Source of the DNA: Chitinophagaceae bacterium
GTDB taxonomy: Bacteria; Bacteroidota; Bacteroidia; Chitinophagales; Chitinophagaceae
DNA: 36,293 bases
Reading direction: 5' to 3'
Assembly (NCBI GenBank): GCA_947458625.1
Contig: CANGZN010000004.1
Location: forward strand, 1 to 36,293
Position 1 is the first letter of the stretch. Every line of letters begins with the position of its first letter. The notes below the pieces were generated by a model. It was not told the origin of the DNA. It searched no databases and saw only the letters and a list, made by a program, of their open reading frames with translations. A program made the position numbers and the translations under genes. This document shows, piece by piece, positions 17,768 to 27,348 of this stretch.

Positions 17768-17792
17768 AAAAATCCCGGCTCGAGGCCGGGAT
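17765..17792 (-). terminator. Intrinsic terminator of the DsbA-like gene
   Basis: Minus strand ATCCCGGC-ctcga-GCCGGGAT followed by 8 T. Confidence 0.88.
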
Positions 17793-17797
17793 CCTAA

Positions 17798-18394
17798 TTA
17801 AGCTCGTTGTTTTTGTCGAGGTGCAGCTTTTTTAGCAGGCGCCTTCGCCTTGGGCTTCGATTTCTTCAAGGCCTCATTGATCGCAGCAGCCAAGTTCGCA
17901 TAAGTGGGCTTGCCCGCCACTAGCTGATCATTGATAAAAAATGTGGGGAGCTCTTTCACTCCTCTATTGATCCCTTCTTTGAGATCATCCTGCACTTGCC
18001 AGCCATAGACACCATTCACCAGGTCATCTAGAAATTTCTTGTTCTTGACACCGGCTTCTTTACTGTGTAATTTGAGACTGGTTGTTCCTAGGTTACGACG
18101 ATTTTGAAAAAGCACGTTGTGCATTTCCCAGAACTTCCCTTCTTGCGCTGCGGCAACGGCCGATTCACTGGCCTTCAGGCTACGCTGATGTATCAAAGTC
18201 AATGGAAAATGTCGAAACTGAAAACGAATTTTCCCATCGAACTCTTCCAGCAGTTGTTTTACGATCTCGTTCACTTTGGCACATTCCTCACTCTCGTACT
18301 CGCCGAATTCCATTAAGGTTACAGTTGCATCTTTATTACCCACGAAAATTTCTCGGGGCTCAATGATTATAATATCGTCTTTTTTGAATGCCAT
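17798..18394 (-). CDS. DsbA-like thioredoxin-fold protein lacking CxxC, with basic Ala/Lys/Pro tail
   Basis: VTLMEFGEYESEECAKVNEIV, FRHFPLTLIHQRSLKASESAVAA, KELPTFFINDQLV (cis-Pro loop); tail KKSKPKAKAPAKKAAPRQKQRA. Confidence 0.8.
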   Translation of the reverse strand: MAFKKDDIIIIEPREIFVGNKDATVTLMEFGEYESEECAKVNEIVKQLLEEFDGKIRFQFRHFPLTLIHQRSLKASESAVAAAQEGKFWEMHNVLFQNRRNLGTTSLKLHSKEAGVKNKKFLDDLVNGVYGWQVQDDLKEGINRGVKELPTFFINDQLVAGKPTYANLAAAINEALKKSKPKAKAPAKKAAPRQKQRA

Positions 18395-18406
18395 ATTTTT
18401 TGTTTA

Positions 18407-18426
18407 CCCTTTTTAGATAAAAAGGG
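18407..18426. promoter_or_regulatory. Leader hairpin upstream of the DsbA-like gene
   Basis: CCCTTTTT-AGAT-AAAAAGGG perfect 8-bp stem, 12 nt from the start codon. Confidence 0.6.
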
Positions 18427-18464
18427 ATTTTTTGTAAAACACGAAGCCGTAAAAAAAGTTCACT

Positions 18465-18480
18465 ACAAACAGCTGTTTGT
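18465..18480. promoter_or_regulatory. 16-bp perfect palindrome, possible operator
   Basis: ACAAACAGCTGTTTGT. Confidence 0.5.
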
Positions 18481-18491
18481 CGGTTTCGCGC

Positions 18492-18522
18492 TGAAGGTAA
18501 TCTTTTTTGAAAGCCCTCCAAA
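18492..18522 (-). promoter_or_regulatory. Putative promoter of the DsbA-like gene
   Basis: Minus strand TTTG (18522-18519) N19 TACCTTCA (18499-18492), close to TTTG/N19-21/TAnnTTTG. Confidence 0.45.
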
Positions 18523-18602
18523 TGTGGATGGCACTGATTTTCGTCTTTTGTTGTATCCTATTGATTAACAATTGTTTAATTAATTATAATAAAAAGTGAA
18601 AA

Positions 18603-21215
18603 TCAGATTTCCCCTTTCACCAGGGGTTCATTGCGAAAGACCACCATCTCGTCAAAAACATCCACTAATACGGGCTGTGAGCGATCGATCGTTCCGGCCA
18701 GGATCTTTTTACTGAGCGGATTGATGATCTCCTTTTGGATGAGTCGTTTGAGGGGTCGGGCTCCAAACTGCGGGTCGAATCCCTGTTCGCTCAAAAAGGC
18801 CAACGCATAGTCGCTGAAGTGCAGGTCGATGCCTGAAGTGGCCAATAGCTCAGACAGGCCTTTCAACTGGATCCGAACGATGCCCTGTATTTCCGACTTA
18901 AGCAATGGCTGAAACAGTATGATCTCATCCACACGATTCAAAAATTCCGGTCGAACTGTCTGCCGTAACAAATGCATCACCTCTCCTTTTGTTCGCTGCA
19001 TTACTTCCTGCACCGTGCGTTCTCCGATCTGTTCAAACGCCTCCATGATGAGGTGGCTGCCCAGGTTACTGGTCATGATGATGATCGTGTTCTTAAAATT
19101 TACGACTCGACCTTTATTGTCGGTCAGTCTTCCATCATCCAGTACTTGCAGAAGCACATTCCAAACATCCGGGTGTGCTTTTTCGATCTCATCCAGCAAT
19201 ACAACACTATAGGGCTTACGTCGTACAGCTTCAGTAAGCTGCCCCCCTTCTTCATACCCTACATAACCCGGAGGTGCTCCTACGAGTCTGGATACGGTAT
19301 GCTTTTCCTGGTATTCACTCATATCGATACGGGTCATCAAACTTTCATCATCGAACAAGTAGGAAGCCAATGCTTTTGCCAGTTCTGTTTTACCGACACC
19401 GGTGGTTCCCAAAAAAATAAAGGAACCGATGGGACGCTTCGGATCTTGCAATCCGGCTCTGCTTCTTCGAATGGCATCGGCCACGGCTGTGATCGCTTCT
19501 TCTTGTCCGACCACGCGCTCATGCAAATGTTCCTCCAAGTGAAGAAGTTTCTCCCGCTCACTCTGCAACATTTTAGCAACCGGAATACCGGTTGATTTAG
19601 CTACGCTTTCCGCAATATCCTCCGCATCGACCTCTTCTTTGAGCAATCGCTTATCAGCAGACTGAGCCAGTTGACTGGTCAACACCTCGATCTGTGTTTC
19701 TTGCTCCTTTATCTTGCCGTATCGGATCTCTGCCACTTTACCGTAATCGCCTTCCCGCTCAGCTCGGTCGGCTTGCTGACGAAGGGATTCAATGGATTGC
19801 TTCGCTTGCTGAATATTATCTACCTGCTCCTTTTCCATTTTCCATTTGGCACGAAGGGTATCACGCAGCACGATGAGGTTGGCGATCTCTGTCTGTAATT
19901 CTTTTAGTTTCGACTCGTCGTTCTCGCGCTTGATCGCCTCCCGCTCGATTTCCAACTGACGTATCTGTCTCTCCAGTGTATCTAACTCTTCCGGCATGGA
20001 ATTCATCTCCAATCGCAACTTGGCGGCACTTTCATCGATCAGGTCGATCGCCTTATCGGGTAGGAATCGATCGGTGATGTAGCGTGACGACAACTCCACG
20101 GCTGCAATGATCGCTTCGTCCTTGATCCGAACATGGTGATGGGTCTCATACCGATCCTTCAACCCGCGCAGGATCGAGATCGCATCTTCCACTGTAGGCT
20201 CGTCCACCATCACCTTCTGAAAGCGACGTTCGAGGGCCTTATCTTTTTCAAAATATTTTTGATACTCATTGAGTGTAGTTGCCCCTACGGCACGAAGTTC
20301 CCCACGTGCGAGTGCCGGCTTCAAAATATTCGCAGCATCCATTGCGCCTTCTCCTCCTCCGGCTCCAACCAATGTATGTATCTCGTCAATGAACAGGATG
20401 ATACTTCCGTCACTTTCGCCAACCTCCTTAACAACACCCTTCAAACGTTCCTCAAACTCGCCTTTATACTTAGCCCCAGCAATGAGTTGCCCCATGTCGA
20501 GGGCATAAATGATTTTGCTCTTTAGATTTTCCGGCACATCGCCACTGATGATCCGGTGTGCAATTCCCTCTGCAATAGCTGTTTTTCCCACACCCGGCTC
20601 GCCTACCAAAATGGGATTATTCTTGGTCCGTCGAGAGAGAATATGAAGGGTGCGACGGATTTCCTCATCTCTTCCGATCACCGGATCCAACTTGCCCTGC
20701 CGGGCCAATTCATTCAAATTCTTCGCATACTTATTCAATGCGTTGAACTCCGTTTGTTGGGTAGCGGAAGTCACTTTCTCCCCCTTACGAAAATCTTTGA
20801 TCGACTTGATCAGATCTGATTCATTCAAGCCTGCATCCTTCAGCAAACCTGCGGTAGTATCCTTGCCCTGTAAGATGGCCAGCAACAGATGTTCCGGAGT
20901 TACAAACTCATCGCCGAAGGTAGCAAGTACGGCACCTGCCCGAAGAACGGCCTGGTTGGCATCCCGACCGATCTGCTGGGCCGCCTCGCCAGAGGTCTTT
21001 GGGAGTTTCTGAATCAATTCATCCAATTTGGATGTTACCACACCCAATGTCACATTGTTCTTTTTCATCAGGTACCCTACCGTTGTATCCTCTTGCTGAA
21101 GCAAGGCTTTGAGGAAGTGGGCCGTTTCAATTGTCGGACATCCAGCATTAAAGGCCAGCTGTTGTGCTTGTTGCACGGCTTCCGCTGCTTTTATCGTAAA
21201 GTTTCCTAAGTTCAT
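18603..21215 (-). CDS. clpB: ATP-dependent chaperone ClpB
   Basis: Two AAA+ Walker A motifs [13 protein letters not shown] and [12 protein letters not shown], central coiled-coil, N-terminal Clp repeats; 870 aa. Confidence 0.98.
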   Translation of the reverse strand: MNLGNFTIKAAEAVQQAQQLAFNAGCPTIETAHFLKALLQQEDTTVGYLMKKNNVTLGVVTSKLDELIQKLPKTSGEAAQQIGRDANQAVLRAGAVLATFGDEFVTPEHLLLAILQGKDTTAGLLKDAGLNESDLIKSIKDFRKGEKVTSATQQTEFNALNKYAKNLNELARQGKLDPVIGRDEEIRRTLHILSRRTKNNPILVGEPGVGKTAIAEGIAHRIISGDVPENLKSKIIYALDMGQLIAGAKYKGEFEERLKGVVKEVGESDGSIILFIDEIHTLVGAGGGEGAMDAANILKPALARGELRAVGATTLNEYQKYFEKDKALERRFQKVMVDEPTVEDAISILRGLKDRYETHHHVRIKDEAIIAAVELSSRYITDRFLPDKAIDLIDESAAKLRLEMNSMPEELDTLERQIRQLEIEREAIKRENDESKLKELQTEIANLIVLRDTLRAKWKMEKEQVDNIQQAKQSIESLRQQADRAEREGDYGKVAEIRYGKIKEQETQIEVLTSQLAQSADKRLLKEEVDAEDIAESVAKSTGIPVAKMLQSEREKLLHLEEHLHERVVGQEEAITAVADAIRRSRAGLQDPKRPIGSFIFLGTTGVGKTELAKALASYLFDDESLMTRIDMSEYQEKHTVSRLVGAPPGYVGYEEGGQLTEAVRRKPYSVVLLDEIEKAHPDVWNVLLQVLDDGRLTDNKGRVVNFKNTIIIMTSNLGSHLIMEAFEQIGERTVQEVMQRTKGEVMHLLRQTVRPEFLNRVDEIILFQPLLKSEIQGIVRIQLKGLSELLATSGIDLHFSDYALAFLSEQGFDPQFGARPLKRLIQKEIINPLSKKILAGTIDRSQPVLVDVFDEMVVFRNEPLVKGEI

Positions 21216-21222
21216 AACAGAC

Positions 21223-21230
21223 TATTTTTG
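21223..21230 (+). promoter_or_regulatory. Putative -7 element TATTTTTG upstream of serine hydrolase
   Basis: Exact TAnnTTTG match in the clpB/beta-lactamase divergent spacer. Confidence 0.45.
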
Positions 21231-21278
21231 TAGCTAGTAGGCCTCAAACACCAATCCAATCGTTCAAACTCAGCAACT

Positions 21279-22328
21279 ATGTCAGTATTCCGATCATTCA
21301 TCTGTCCGCTCGTCATATTTCTCTGCGTGGGACTGCTAGATTTTCAGACTCTTCATGCCCAGCCCAACTGGGATGATCTATCTGCCAAGCTCGACAACTC
21401 ACAAAAAAAACTAGGTACCGATATCGTAGTACTGATCTGGAACAAGGATTCACTGATCTTCAAAAGGGAATTGGGTGATTTCAATACAAAAACACAAGTT
21501 CCGATTGCCAGCTGCAGCAAATGGCTGACGGCAGCCTTGGTGATGAAGATCGTTGAAGAAGGCAAGATCAGTCTGGATGATCCGGTCGTGAATTACATCC
21601 CTGAATTCGGAAAGTATTTCAAAAGCTACATCACACTTCGTCATTGCCTGAGTCATACTACCGGCATCACCGATGAGGACCGGATCCTCAAAAACATGGC
21701 TGAGAGAAGAAAAATGGAATCACTGGAAGAAGAAGTCAATAGTATAGCTGCTCGAAAGATCCGTGCAAATCCGGGCACTGATTTCTGGTATGGCGGGGTT
21801 GGACTGAATATCGCCGGCCGCGTATTGGAAGTGGTGACAAAAAAACGATTTGACGTCTTGATCAAAACCAAACTGCTTAATCCGCTTGGCATGAGACGAA
21901 CTTCATTCACCAACCTCAACGGTGGACCGGTAAATCCCTCCGGCGGAGCGCTCTCAAATGCGGATGACTACATGCGCTTCCAGACTATGTTGTTGAATAA
22001 TGGAAAGATCAACGGTGTTCAATTCCTCAGTATGGAATCCATCGAAGAACTGAGAAAGATCCGGACCGAAGGCCTGCCTGTCCGATATGCACCCAAGAAC
22101 GCGCAGGGATTTCAATACGCATCCGGTGCTTGGGTGATTGAAGGAAAAAATGGTCTGGCCGATGCACTCGCCAGTCCGGGATTGTTTGGCACTTGGCCTG
22201 TTGTTGATTATTGCAACGGTTACTCCAGCCTGGTGTTGGTTAAGAATCTAATCACGGAGGATAGAGCCGATATTCATCAGGAAATCCGTCAGCTGATCAT
22301 GCAACAATTGACCAATCGCTGTCAATAA
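21279..22328 (+). CDS. Beta-lactamase/PBP4-like serine hydrolase, secreted
   Basis: Signal peptide; SxxK motif ASCSKWLTAAL; LRHCLSHTTGI; FWYGGVGLNIAGRVLE; GMRRTSF. Confidence 0.87.
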   Translation: MSVFRSFICPLVIFLCVGLLDFQTLHAQPNWDDLSAKLDNSQKKLGTDIVVLIWNKDSLIFKRELGDFNTKTQVPIASCSKWLTAALVMKIVEEGKISLDDPVVNYIPEFGKYFKSYITLRHCLSHTTGITDEDRILKNMAERRKMESLEEEVNSIAARKIRANPGTDFWYGGVGLNIAGRVLEVVTKKRFDVLIKTKLLNPLGMRRTSFTNLNGGPVNPSGGALSNADDYMRFQTMLLNNGKINGVQFLSMESIEELRKIRTEGLPVRYAPKNAQGFQYASGAWVIEGKNGLADALASPGLFGTWPVVDYCNGYSSLVLVKNLITEDRADIHQEIRQLIMQQLTNRCQ

Positions 22329-22341
22329 GCGAACGACCTGC

Positions 22342-23307
22342 ATGCAGCTGACCGCTCCAACACCGAACCAGTTAACCGAACGAAACCGATCGATCAAGTC
22401 GATGGCGCAACGACTGGGCTTCGATGCCTGCGGCATTGCACAAGCCATGCCACTCGATGAAGATGCCCGCAGATTGGAACAATGGTTGCTGGCCGGACAC
22501 CAAGGCAGCATGCAGTACATGGAGCGACATTTCGATCTGCGCACCGATCCGACCAAATTGGTACCCGGCGCCCGTTCCGTGATCACCCTTCTTTATAATT
22601 ATTACCCGGAGCAGCACACTACTCCATCCGAAGTGAAAATCTCCAAATATGCTTATGGCGTAGATTATCACCACGTCATCCGCAACAAACTCAACGCATT
22701 TATGCATGAGATCGAAACGGAGATCGGTGCTATCAATGGAAGAGGCTTTGTGGATTCCGCCCCGGTGTTGGAACGCACCTGGGCTCAACGCAGCGGCTTG
22801 GGGTGGGTAGGAAAAAATGGAAATCTGATCAATAAGCAAAAGGGTTCTTTTTTCTTCCTTGCCACTTTGATCACAGATCTGGCAATTGAACCAGATCAAC
22901 CGTTTGCCACTGATCACTGTGGCACTTGTACGCGTTGTATCGATGCTTGTCCTACTGAGGCGATCCTACCCGGACCAGTCATCGCGGGCAATAAATGCAT
23001 ATCTTATTTCACGATCGAATTGAAAGAAAAACTCATTCCGTCTGACATGACAGGCAAATTCGATGGCTGGCTATTCGGCTGTGATGTTTGTCAGGATGTT
23101 TGCCCTTGGAATCGTTTCAGCAAACCCACTCAGGAACCGGCTTTCACGCCAATACCCGGAATCCTGAACTTATCGACCAACGACTGGGATGAAATGTCAG
23201 AGGAAGTATTCAGAAAAATGTTCAAGGATTCTCCGCTCAAGCGCACCGGATATGAGGGAATTAAACGAAATCTTCGATTCATTCAGGGAGATACCCCGGC
23301 CAGCTGA
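22342..23307 (+). CDS. queG: Epoxyqueuosine reductase
   Basis: CGTCTRCIDACPTEAIL and CDVCQDVCPWNRF Fe-S motifs; YAYGVDYHHVIRNKL; VDSAPVLERTWAQRSGLGWVGKNGNLI. Confidence 0.96.
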   Translation: MQLTAPTPNQLTERNRSIKSMAQRLGFDACGIAQAMPLDEDARRLEQWLLAGHQGSMQYMERHFDLRTDPTKLVPGARSVITLLYNYYPEQHTTPSEVKISKYAYGVDYHHVIRNKLNAFMHEIETEIGAINGRGFVDSAPVLERTWAQRSGLGWVGKNGNLINKQKGSFFFLATLITDLAIEPDQPFATDHCGTCTRCIDACPTEAILPGPVIAGNKCISYFTIELKEKLIPSDMTGKFDGWLFGCDVCQDVCPWNRFSKPTQEPAFTPIPGILNLSTNDWDEMSEEVFRKMFKDSPLKRTGYEGIKRNLRFIQGDTPAS

Positions 23308-23732
23308 GCCCTTTCGATACAAGCCTTAAAGATAGTCAAGTTATTTTCTAACCACGGGCCATATCTGGGTTCCATCAGCAAGGATCGAAAACGATCCCAG
23401 GGCAACCAACCCAAATGGGCAACGGCCAGAGCCTGCAGGGTTATCGCACCATCGGCACCGTGAAAAACCCAGGTCAATTCCAGGTCTGCTTGCTTGATCC
23501 AGATCAGGGTGCTGTCATTCAGGATAGAAAACGCCTTCATCTGTCCGGTTGTATCGGTCCAACAGGACTGAAAGTCCGGTTCCTTTATCCATTTGATCAA
23601 CGCTTCTTTTTGTTGACCCGGAAGATCCACTGCCCTGGATACCTTAACCGTCGAGGGGAAAAGAAGTCCAACCATCGTCAACAAAACAAAGAACGAGAGA
23701 AGACTGATCAAAAAAAGTTTAAGTATTCTCAT
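23283..23732 (-). CDS. Hypothetical membrane-anchored protein, possibly SRPBCC-like
   Basis: MRILKLFLISLLSFFVLLTMVGLLFPSTVKVSRAVDLPGQQKEALIKWIKEPDFQSCW. Confidence 0.6.
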   Translation of the reverse strand: MRILKLFLISLLSFFVLLTMVGLLFPSTVKVSRAVDLPGQQKEALIKWIKEPDFQSCWTDTTGQMKAFSILNDSTLIWIKQADLELTWVFHGADGAITLQALAVAHLGWLPWDRFRSLLMEPRYGPWLENNLTIFKACIERAQLAGVSP

Positions 23733-23737
23733 CGCTA

Positions 23738-24841
23738 TCACTCCCATTTGATGGTTCGGGCTGCAACAATATAGATCAACACCATCCAGGCACTTAAGAT
23801 GGCCAATTCCGACCAACAGCCCCAGATAGGCACTCCTTCAAACGCCAGTTTACGGATCGCATCATTGAACTGTGTTAGCGGCAGGATGTAACAAAATTTT
23901 TGTAGCCAACCGGGAAATACATCGATCGGAAAGAATGTACCGGACAGCATCATTTGCGGAAATCCAAACAAGTTGATCAGCAACGGAATCGACGTGTCGG
24001 TTTTAACCACGCTGCTAAAGATGAGGCCTACGCCCATCAATAAAAACAACATCAGTACCGTCATGAATATGATCTCAAAAAAGGTGACGGCACCTTGATG
24101 TAAAGTGAAATCCATCGCGAAATGACCGAAGAGCAGCAATACCGTTACACTAAGCAATTGAAACGACAACCGGCTGGCACCGATGCCTAGCAATATATTC
24201 AACCGATGGATCGGGGTGGCATAAAAACGTTTCAGCACCAATTGCTCTCGCAAGCCGAAGAAGGTGAAAGCGATACCGAAAAGCGTGGAAAAAAGAATCG
24301 AGAACCCGAGCTGTCCGGGCAGAATAAAGTCGATTTTCCGGTATGGACGTACTTCCGTCACGATCGGTGGATCGATTTGAATGGTCGATTGCTCCTCCCC
24401 GCGAACCGCCTGCTCAATGCGCAACCGGATATAATCGAGTACAGGGACAAACGATCCAAGTGTGTTGGCACTGGCTGTGGTAGACCGAACAATGATCCGG
24501 TGTGTGCTATCACTATCTGCCAGGATCTGCAGCACAGCGGTCAGTTTTCCTTTTTGAAGTTCTTGATTAAGTTCAAGTGTATCCGAGTAAGAAACCAGTT
24601 TTACGACGGGCGTCTGTTTCAACCCCTGATAGAACTCGCTGGTGGTGTCTGAATCCGGCGTGAGGGCAATTCGGTAACTGGCATTTCCACCATTGTCGAA
24701 AGCCCCGAAGATCAGGATGAATATGATGGGGAAGAGTACACTGAAAATGATGGCACTGGGGTTGGCAAAAATGGCTTTGAAGCTTGCCCGCGTGATCGCC
24801 AGCAGTGCCCGGGTTTGGCTGTAAGTGGAGGTCTTTGACAT
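23738..24841 (-). CDS. ABC-2 type transporter permease
   Basis: SAIIFSVLFPIIFILIFGAF; large extracytoplasmic loop; C-terminal TM cluster with GTFFPIDVFPGWLQKFCYILPLTQFNDAIRKL. Confidence 0.9.
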   Translation of the reverse strand: MSKTSTYSQTRALLAITRASFKAIFANPSAIIFSVLFPIIFILIFGAFDNGGNASYRIALTPDSDTTSEFYQGLKQTPVVKLVSYSDTLELNQELQKGKLTAVLQILADSDSTHRIIVRSTTASANTLGSFVPVLDYIRLRIEQAVRGEEQSTIQIDPPIVTEVRPYRKIDFILPGQLGFSILFSTLFGIAFTFFGLREQLVLKRFYATPIHRLNILLGIGASRLSFQLLSVTVLLLFGHFAMDFTLHQGAVTFFEIIFMTVLMLFLLMGVGLIFSSVVKTDTSIPLLINLFGFPQMMLSGTFFPIDVFPGWLQKFCYILPLTQFNDAIRKLAFEGVPIWGCWSELAILSAWMVLIYIVAARTIKWE

Positions 24842-24904
24842 GACTGCTGCAAATCTATCTGAATTGAGCATAGCATCGAAGGGTCAAATACGGATATTTG
24901 CCGC

Positions 24905-25384
24905 ATGCATCAGGCCTATTTATTACTCGGTTCCAATCTGGGTGATCGCGACCAGATCTTCAATCAGGCGATCGAGTCGCTGGCTACCCTCGGACGGGTC
25001 CTTGCCGTTTCCGGCCGTTATGAAACTGCTGCCTGGGGCCGTAGGGACCAACCCGGATTCCTGAATCAGGCATTGCTGCTTCAAACAGTACTTGAACCGT
25101 CACTTCTTCTTGATTCCATTCTTTCGATAGAGAGACAGCTGGGCCGTGAACGAAAAGAGCGTTACGGGCCCCGAACCATCGACATCGACATCTTGCTCTA
25201 TGACGATCTGATCGTTCAAACAGAGAAGTTGTTGATCCCCCATCCGGAATTACCGAATCGACGCTTTGCCTTGACGGCGCTGACTGAAATAGCCCCGAAT
25301 TATCTGCATCCGGAAAAAAATCAATCCATTCAGGAGCTTTTATTGAATTGTTCCGACCCCTTGCCGGTTCATCTACTGTCGTGA
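24905..25384 (+). CDS. folK: 2-amino-4-hydroxy-6-hydroxymethyldihydropteridine diphosphokinase
   Basis: AYLLLGSNLGDRDQIFNQAIESL, RYETAAWG, ERQLGRERKERYGPRTIDIDILLYDD, LIIPHPELPNR-like. Confidence 0.97.
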   Translation: MHQAYLLLGSNLGDRDQIFNQAIESLATLGRVLAVSGRYETAAWGRRDQPGFLNQALLLQTVLEPSLLLDSILSIERQLGRERKERYGPRTIDIDILLYDDLIVQTEKLLIPHPELPNRRFALTALTEIAPNYLHPEKNQSIQELLLNCSDPLPVHLLS

Positions 25385-25452
25385 TCGGTTCTTGACTCAA
25401 GAAGCAAAACAATTGGCGTAATTTGTCGCCCCCAACTGCCGAACGACCTTAC

Positions 25453-26091
25453 ATGAAGCATCATTTCATCACCATAGAGGGAAACATCGGTGCCGGTAAA
25501 ACCACCCTGGCTACTCTGTTGAGCAGACACTACAATGCCCGGCTGGTGTTGGAGGAGTTTGCCGATAATCCCTTCCTGCCCAAGTTTTATGAAAAACCGG
25601 AACAGTATGCGTTTCCGGTGGAATTGTTCTTCATGGCGGAGCGTTTCAAGCAATTGAAGGAACTGATTCAGCAGACCGACCTGTTCCAGCAAGTAACGAT
25701 CTCTGACTATCTTTTTACCAAGTGTCTGTTGTTTGCAAAAGTGACACTTCCCGCAGATGAGTTCCGTCTTTATCAACGGCTTTTCGACATCATTCACCAG
25801 CAACTCATCCAACCCGACCTGCTCGTTTATTTGCATGCACCTGTTGCCAAACTGCAGCAAAACATCAAAGTCCGCAACCGCGCCTACGAGCAGAATATTC
25901 CTGACAGCTACCTGCAAAACCTGCAGGATACGTATAGCCACTACCTGAAAAATCAAGCGGTTCCGACCCTGATCATCGATGTCACAAATGCTGACTTTCT
26001 GAAGCACCCGCCACATTTTGAATTCATGCTGCAGGCACTAGAGAAAGACTACGAACCCGGACAACATTTCCTGACCCTACCACAGGAATAG
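25453..26091 (+). CDS. Deoxynucleoside kinase
   Basis: FITIEGNIGAGKTTLATLLS; LEEFADNPFLPKFYEKP; VRNRAYEQNIPDSYLQNL. Confidence 0.93.
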   Translation: MKHHFITIEGNIGAGKTTLATLLSRHYNARLVLEEFADNPFLPKFYEKPEQYAFPVELFFMAERFKQLKELIQQTDLFQQVTISDYLFTKCLLFAKVTLPADEFRLYQRLFDIIHQQLIQPDLLVYLHAPVAKLQQNIKVRNRAYEQNIPDSYLQNLQDTYSHYLKNQAVPTLIIDVTNADFLKHPPHFEFMLQALEKDYEPGQHFLTLPQE

Positions 26092-26103
26092 TATCTTTAC
26101 CAC

Positions 26104-27348
26104 ATGAAGTTGTTCGCCGGCTCACCGGGACTACAACCCCTGCAACACATCGAATTCCGTCGGTTCATCATTGCCCGATTCTTTCTCATCATGGCGCTTC
26201 GAATGCTGGGAACGGTGGCTGCCTACCAATTATTCCAGATCACGAAAGACTCTTTCTCGATCGGACTCGCCGGTTTGGCTGAGTTCATCCCGGTATTTTG
26301 TCTGGCACTCTATGCCGGACACGTGATCGACCGATCAGATAAACGAACCTTACTCCTGCGTTCGGTTTTGATATATGCTGCCTGTACATTGGCCATGGTC
26401 ATCATCACTTCGCCATCGGTGATAGACGTATTCACCTCAAAGACACTCCCCTGGCTTTTCTACGCGATCATTTTTTGTACGGGAATCATACGTGCATTTG
26501 CCGGTCCCACGACCCATGCGCTTATCGCCCAGCTGGTTCCGAGAGACATCCTACCTCTCGCCGCGAACATCAGCTCCTCCACCTGGCTCATCGCCTCCAT
26601 CACGGGTCATGCCAGCTCCGGATTTCTGATCGCTTGGTTCGGCGTGAATAAAACCTATGGCATCATCTTGATCTATGTATTGATTTCGGCATTTTTCTTG
26701 ATGCGGATCGAGCGCAAGCCCATCCTCTCCAAATCGATGGATGTATCTGCCTGGCAAAGTGTTCGGGAAGGACTCCGATTTGTATATCAAAATAAGATCA
26801 TGCTGGGTGCGCTCAGCCTGGATCTGTTTGCCGTGCTATTCGGTGGCGTGGTGGCCTTGGTGCCTGAATTCGCCGACCGGATCCTGGAGGTCGGACCGAT
26901 CGGTTTCGGATGGTTGAATGCCGCTATCGATATCGGATCGATCATTACCATTGTGCTGATGACCCTTCGCCCTATGAAGCGAAAGCAGGGTGAGCGTCTT
27001 TTTTACGCGGTGGGCGGTTTCGGCGTTTGTGTGATCCTATTCGGATTCTCTGATATTTATTGGATCTCTTTTGGAGCCTTACTGATCGCGGGTATGTTCG
27101 ATGGAGTGAGTGTTGTGATCCGCGGCACCATTCTGCAATTGACCACCCCCGACCACATGCGAGGGCGGGTTTCGAGCGTGAATTCGTTGTTCATCAACAG
27201 CAGCAATGAGTTGGGCCAATTCGAGAGCGGTTTTGCGGCGAGGGCACTTGGAACCGTCCCCTCCGTCATCTTTGGCGGATGTGTAACCCTGATCGTTGTG
27301 GTGATCACTTGGTTTCGATCGCCCAGTCTGCGCAAATTCGAGTACTGA
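26104..27348 (+). CDS. MFS transporter (EntS/DHA3-like)
   Basis: ~12 TM; FRRFIIARFFLIMALRMLGTVAAYQLFQITKDSFSIGLAGLAEFIP; AGHVIDRSDKRTLL. Confidence 0.88.
   Translation: MKLFAGSPGLQPLQHIEFRRFIIARFFLIMALRMLGTVAAYQLFQITKDSFSIGLAGLAEFIPVFCLALYAGHVIDRSDKRTLLLRSVLIYAACTLAMVIITSPSVIDVFTSKTLPWLFYAIIFCTGIIRAFAGPTTHALIAQLVPRDILPLAANISSSTWLIASITGHASSGFLIAWFGVNKTYGIILIYVLISAFFLMRIERKPILSKSMDVSAWQSVREGLRFVYQNKIMLGALSLDLFAVLFGGVVALVPEFADRILEVGPIGFGWLNAAIDIGSIITIVLMTLRPMKRKQGERLFYAVGGFGVCVILFGFSDIYWISFGALLIAGMFDGVSVVIRGTILQLTTPDHMRGRVSSVNSLFINSSNELGQFESGFAARALGTVPSVIFGGCVTLIVVVITWFRSPSLRKFEY

Noticed and set aside
18681-18700. Local richness in GATC/CGATCG (e.g. GCGATCGATCG) throughout the window
   Set aside because: Mostly explained by preferred ATC (Ile) codons after G-ending codons and CGA/CGAT contexts in coding DNA; no phased array seen.
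23380-23400. GGATCG-AAAA-CGATCC hairpin near the queG/hypothetical junction
   Set aside because: Lies inside the minus-strand CDS, short 6-bp stem and no T-tract; likely chance.
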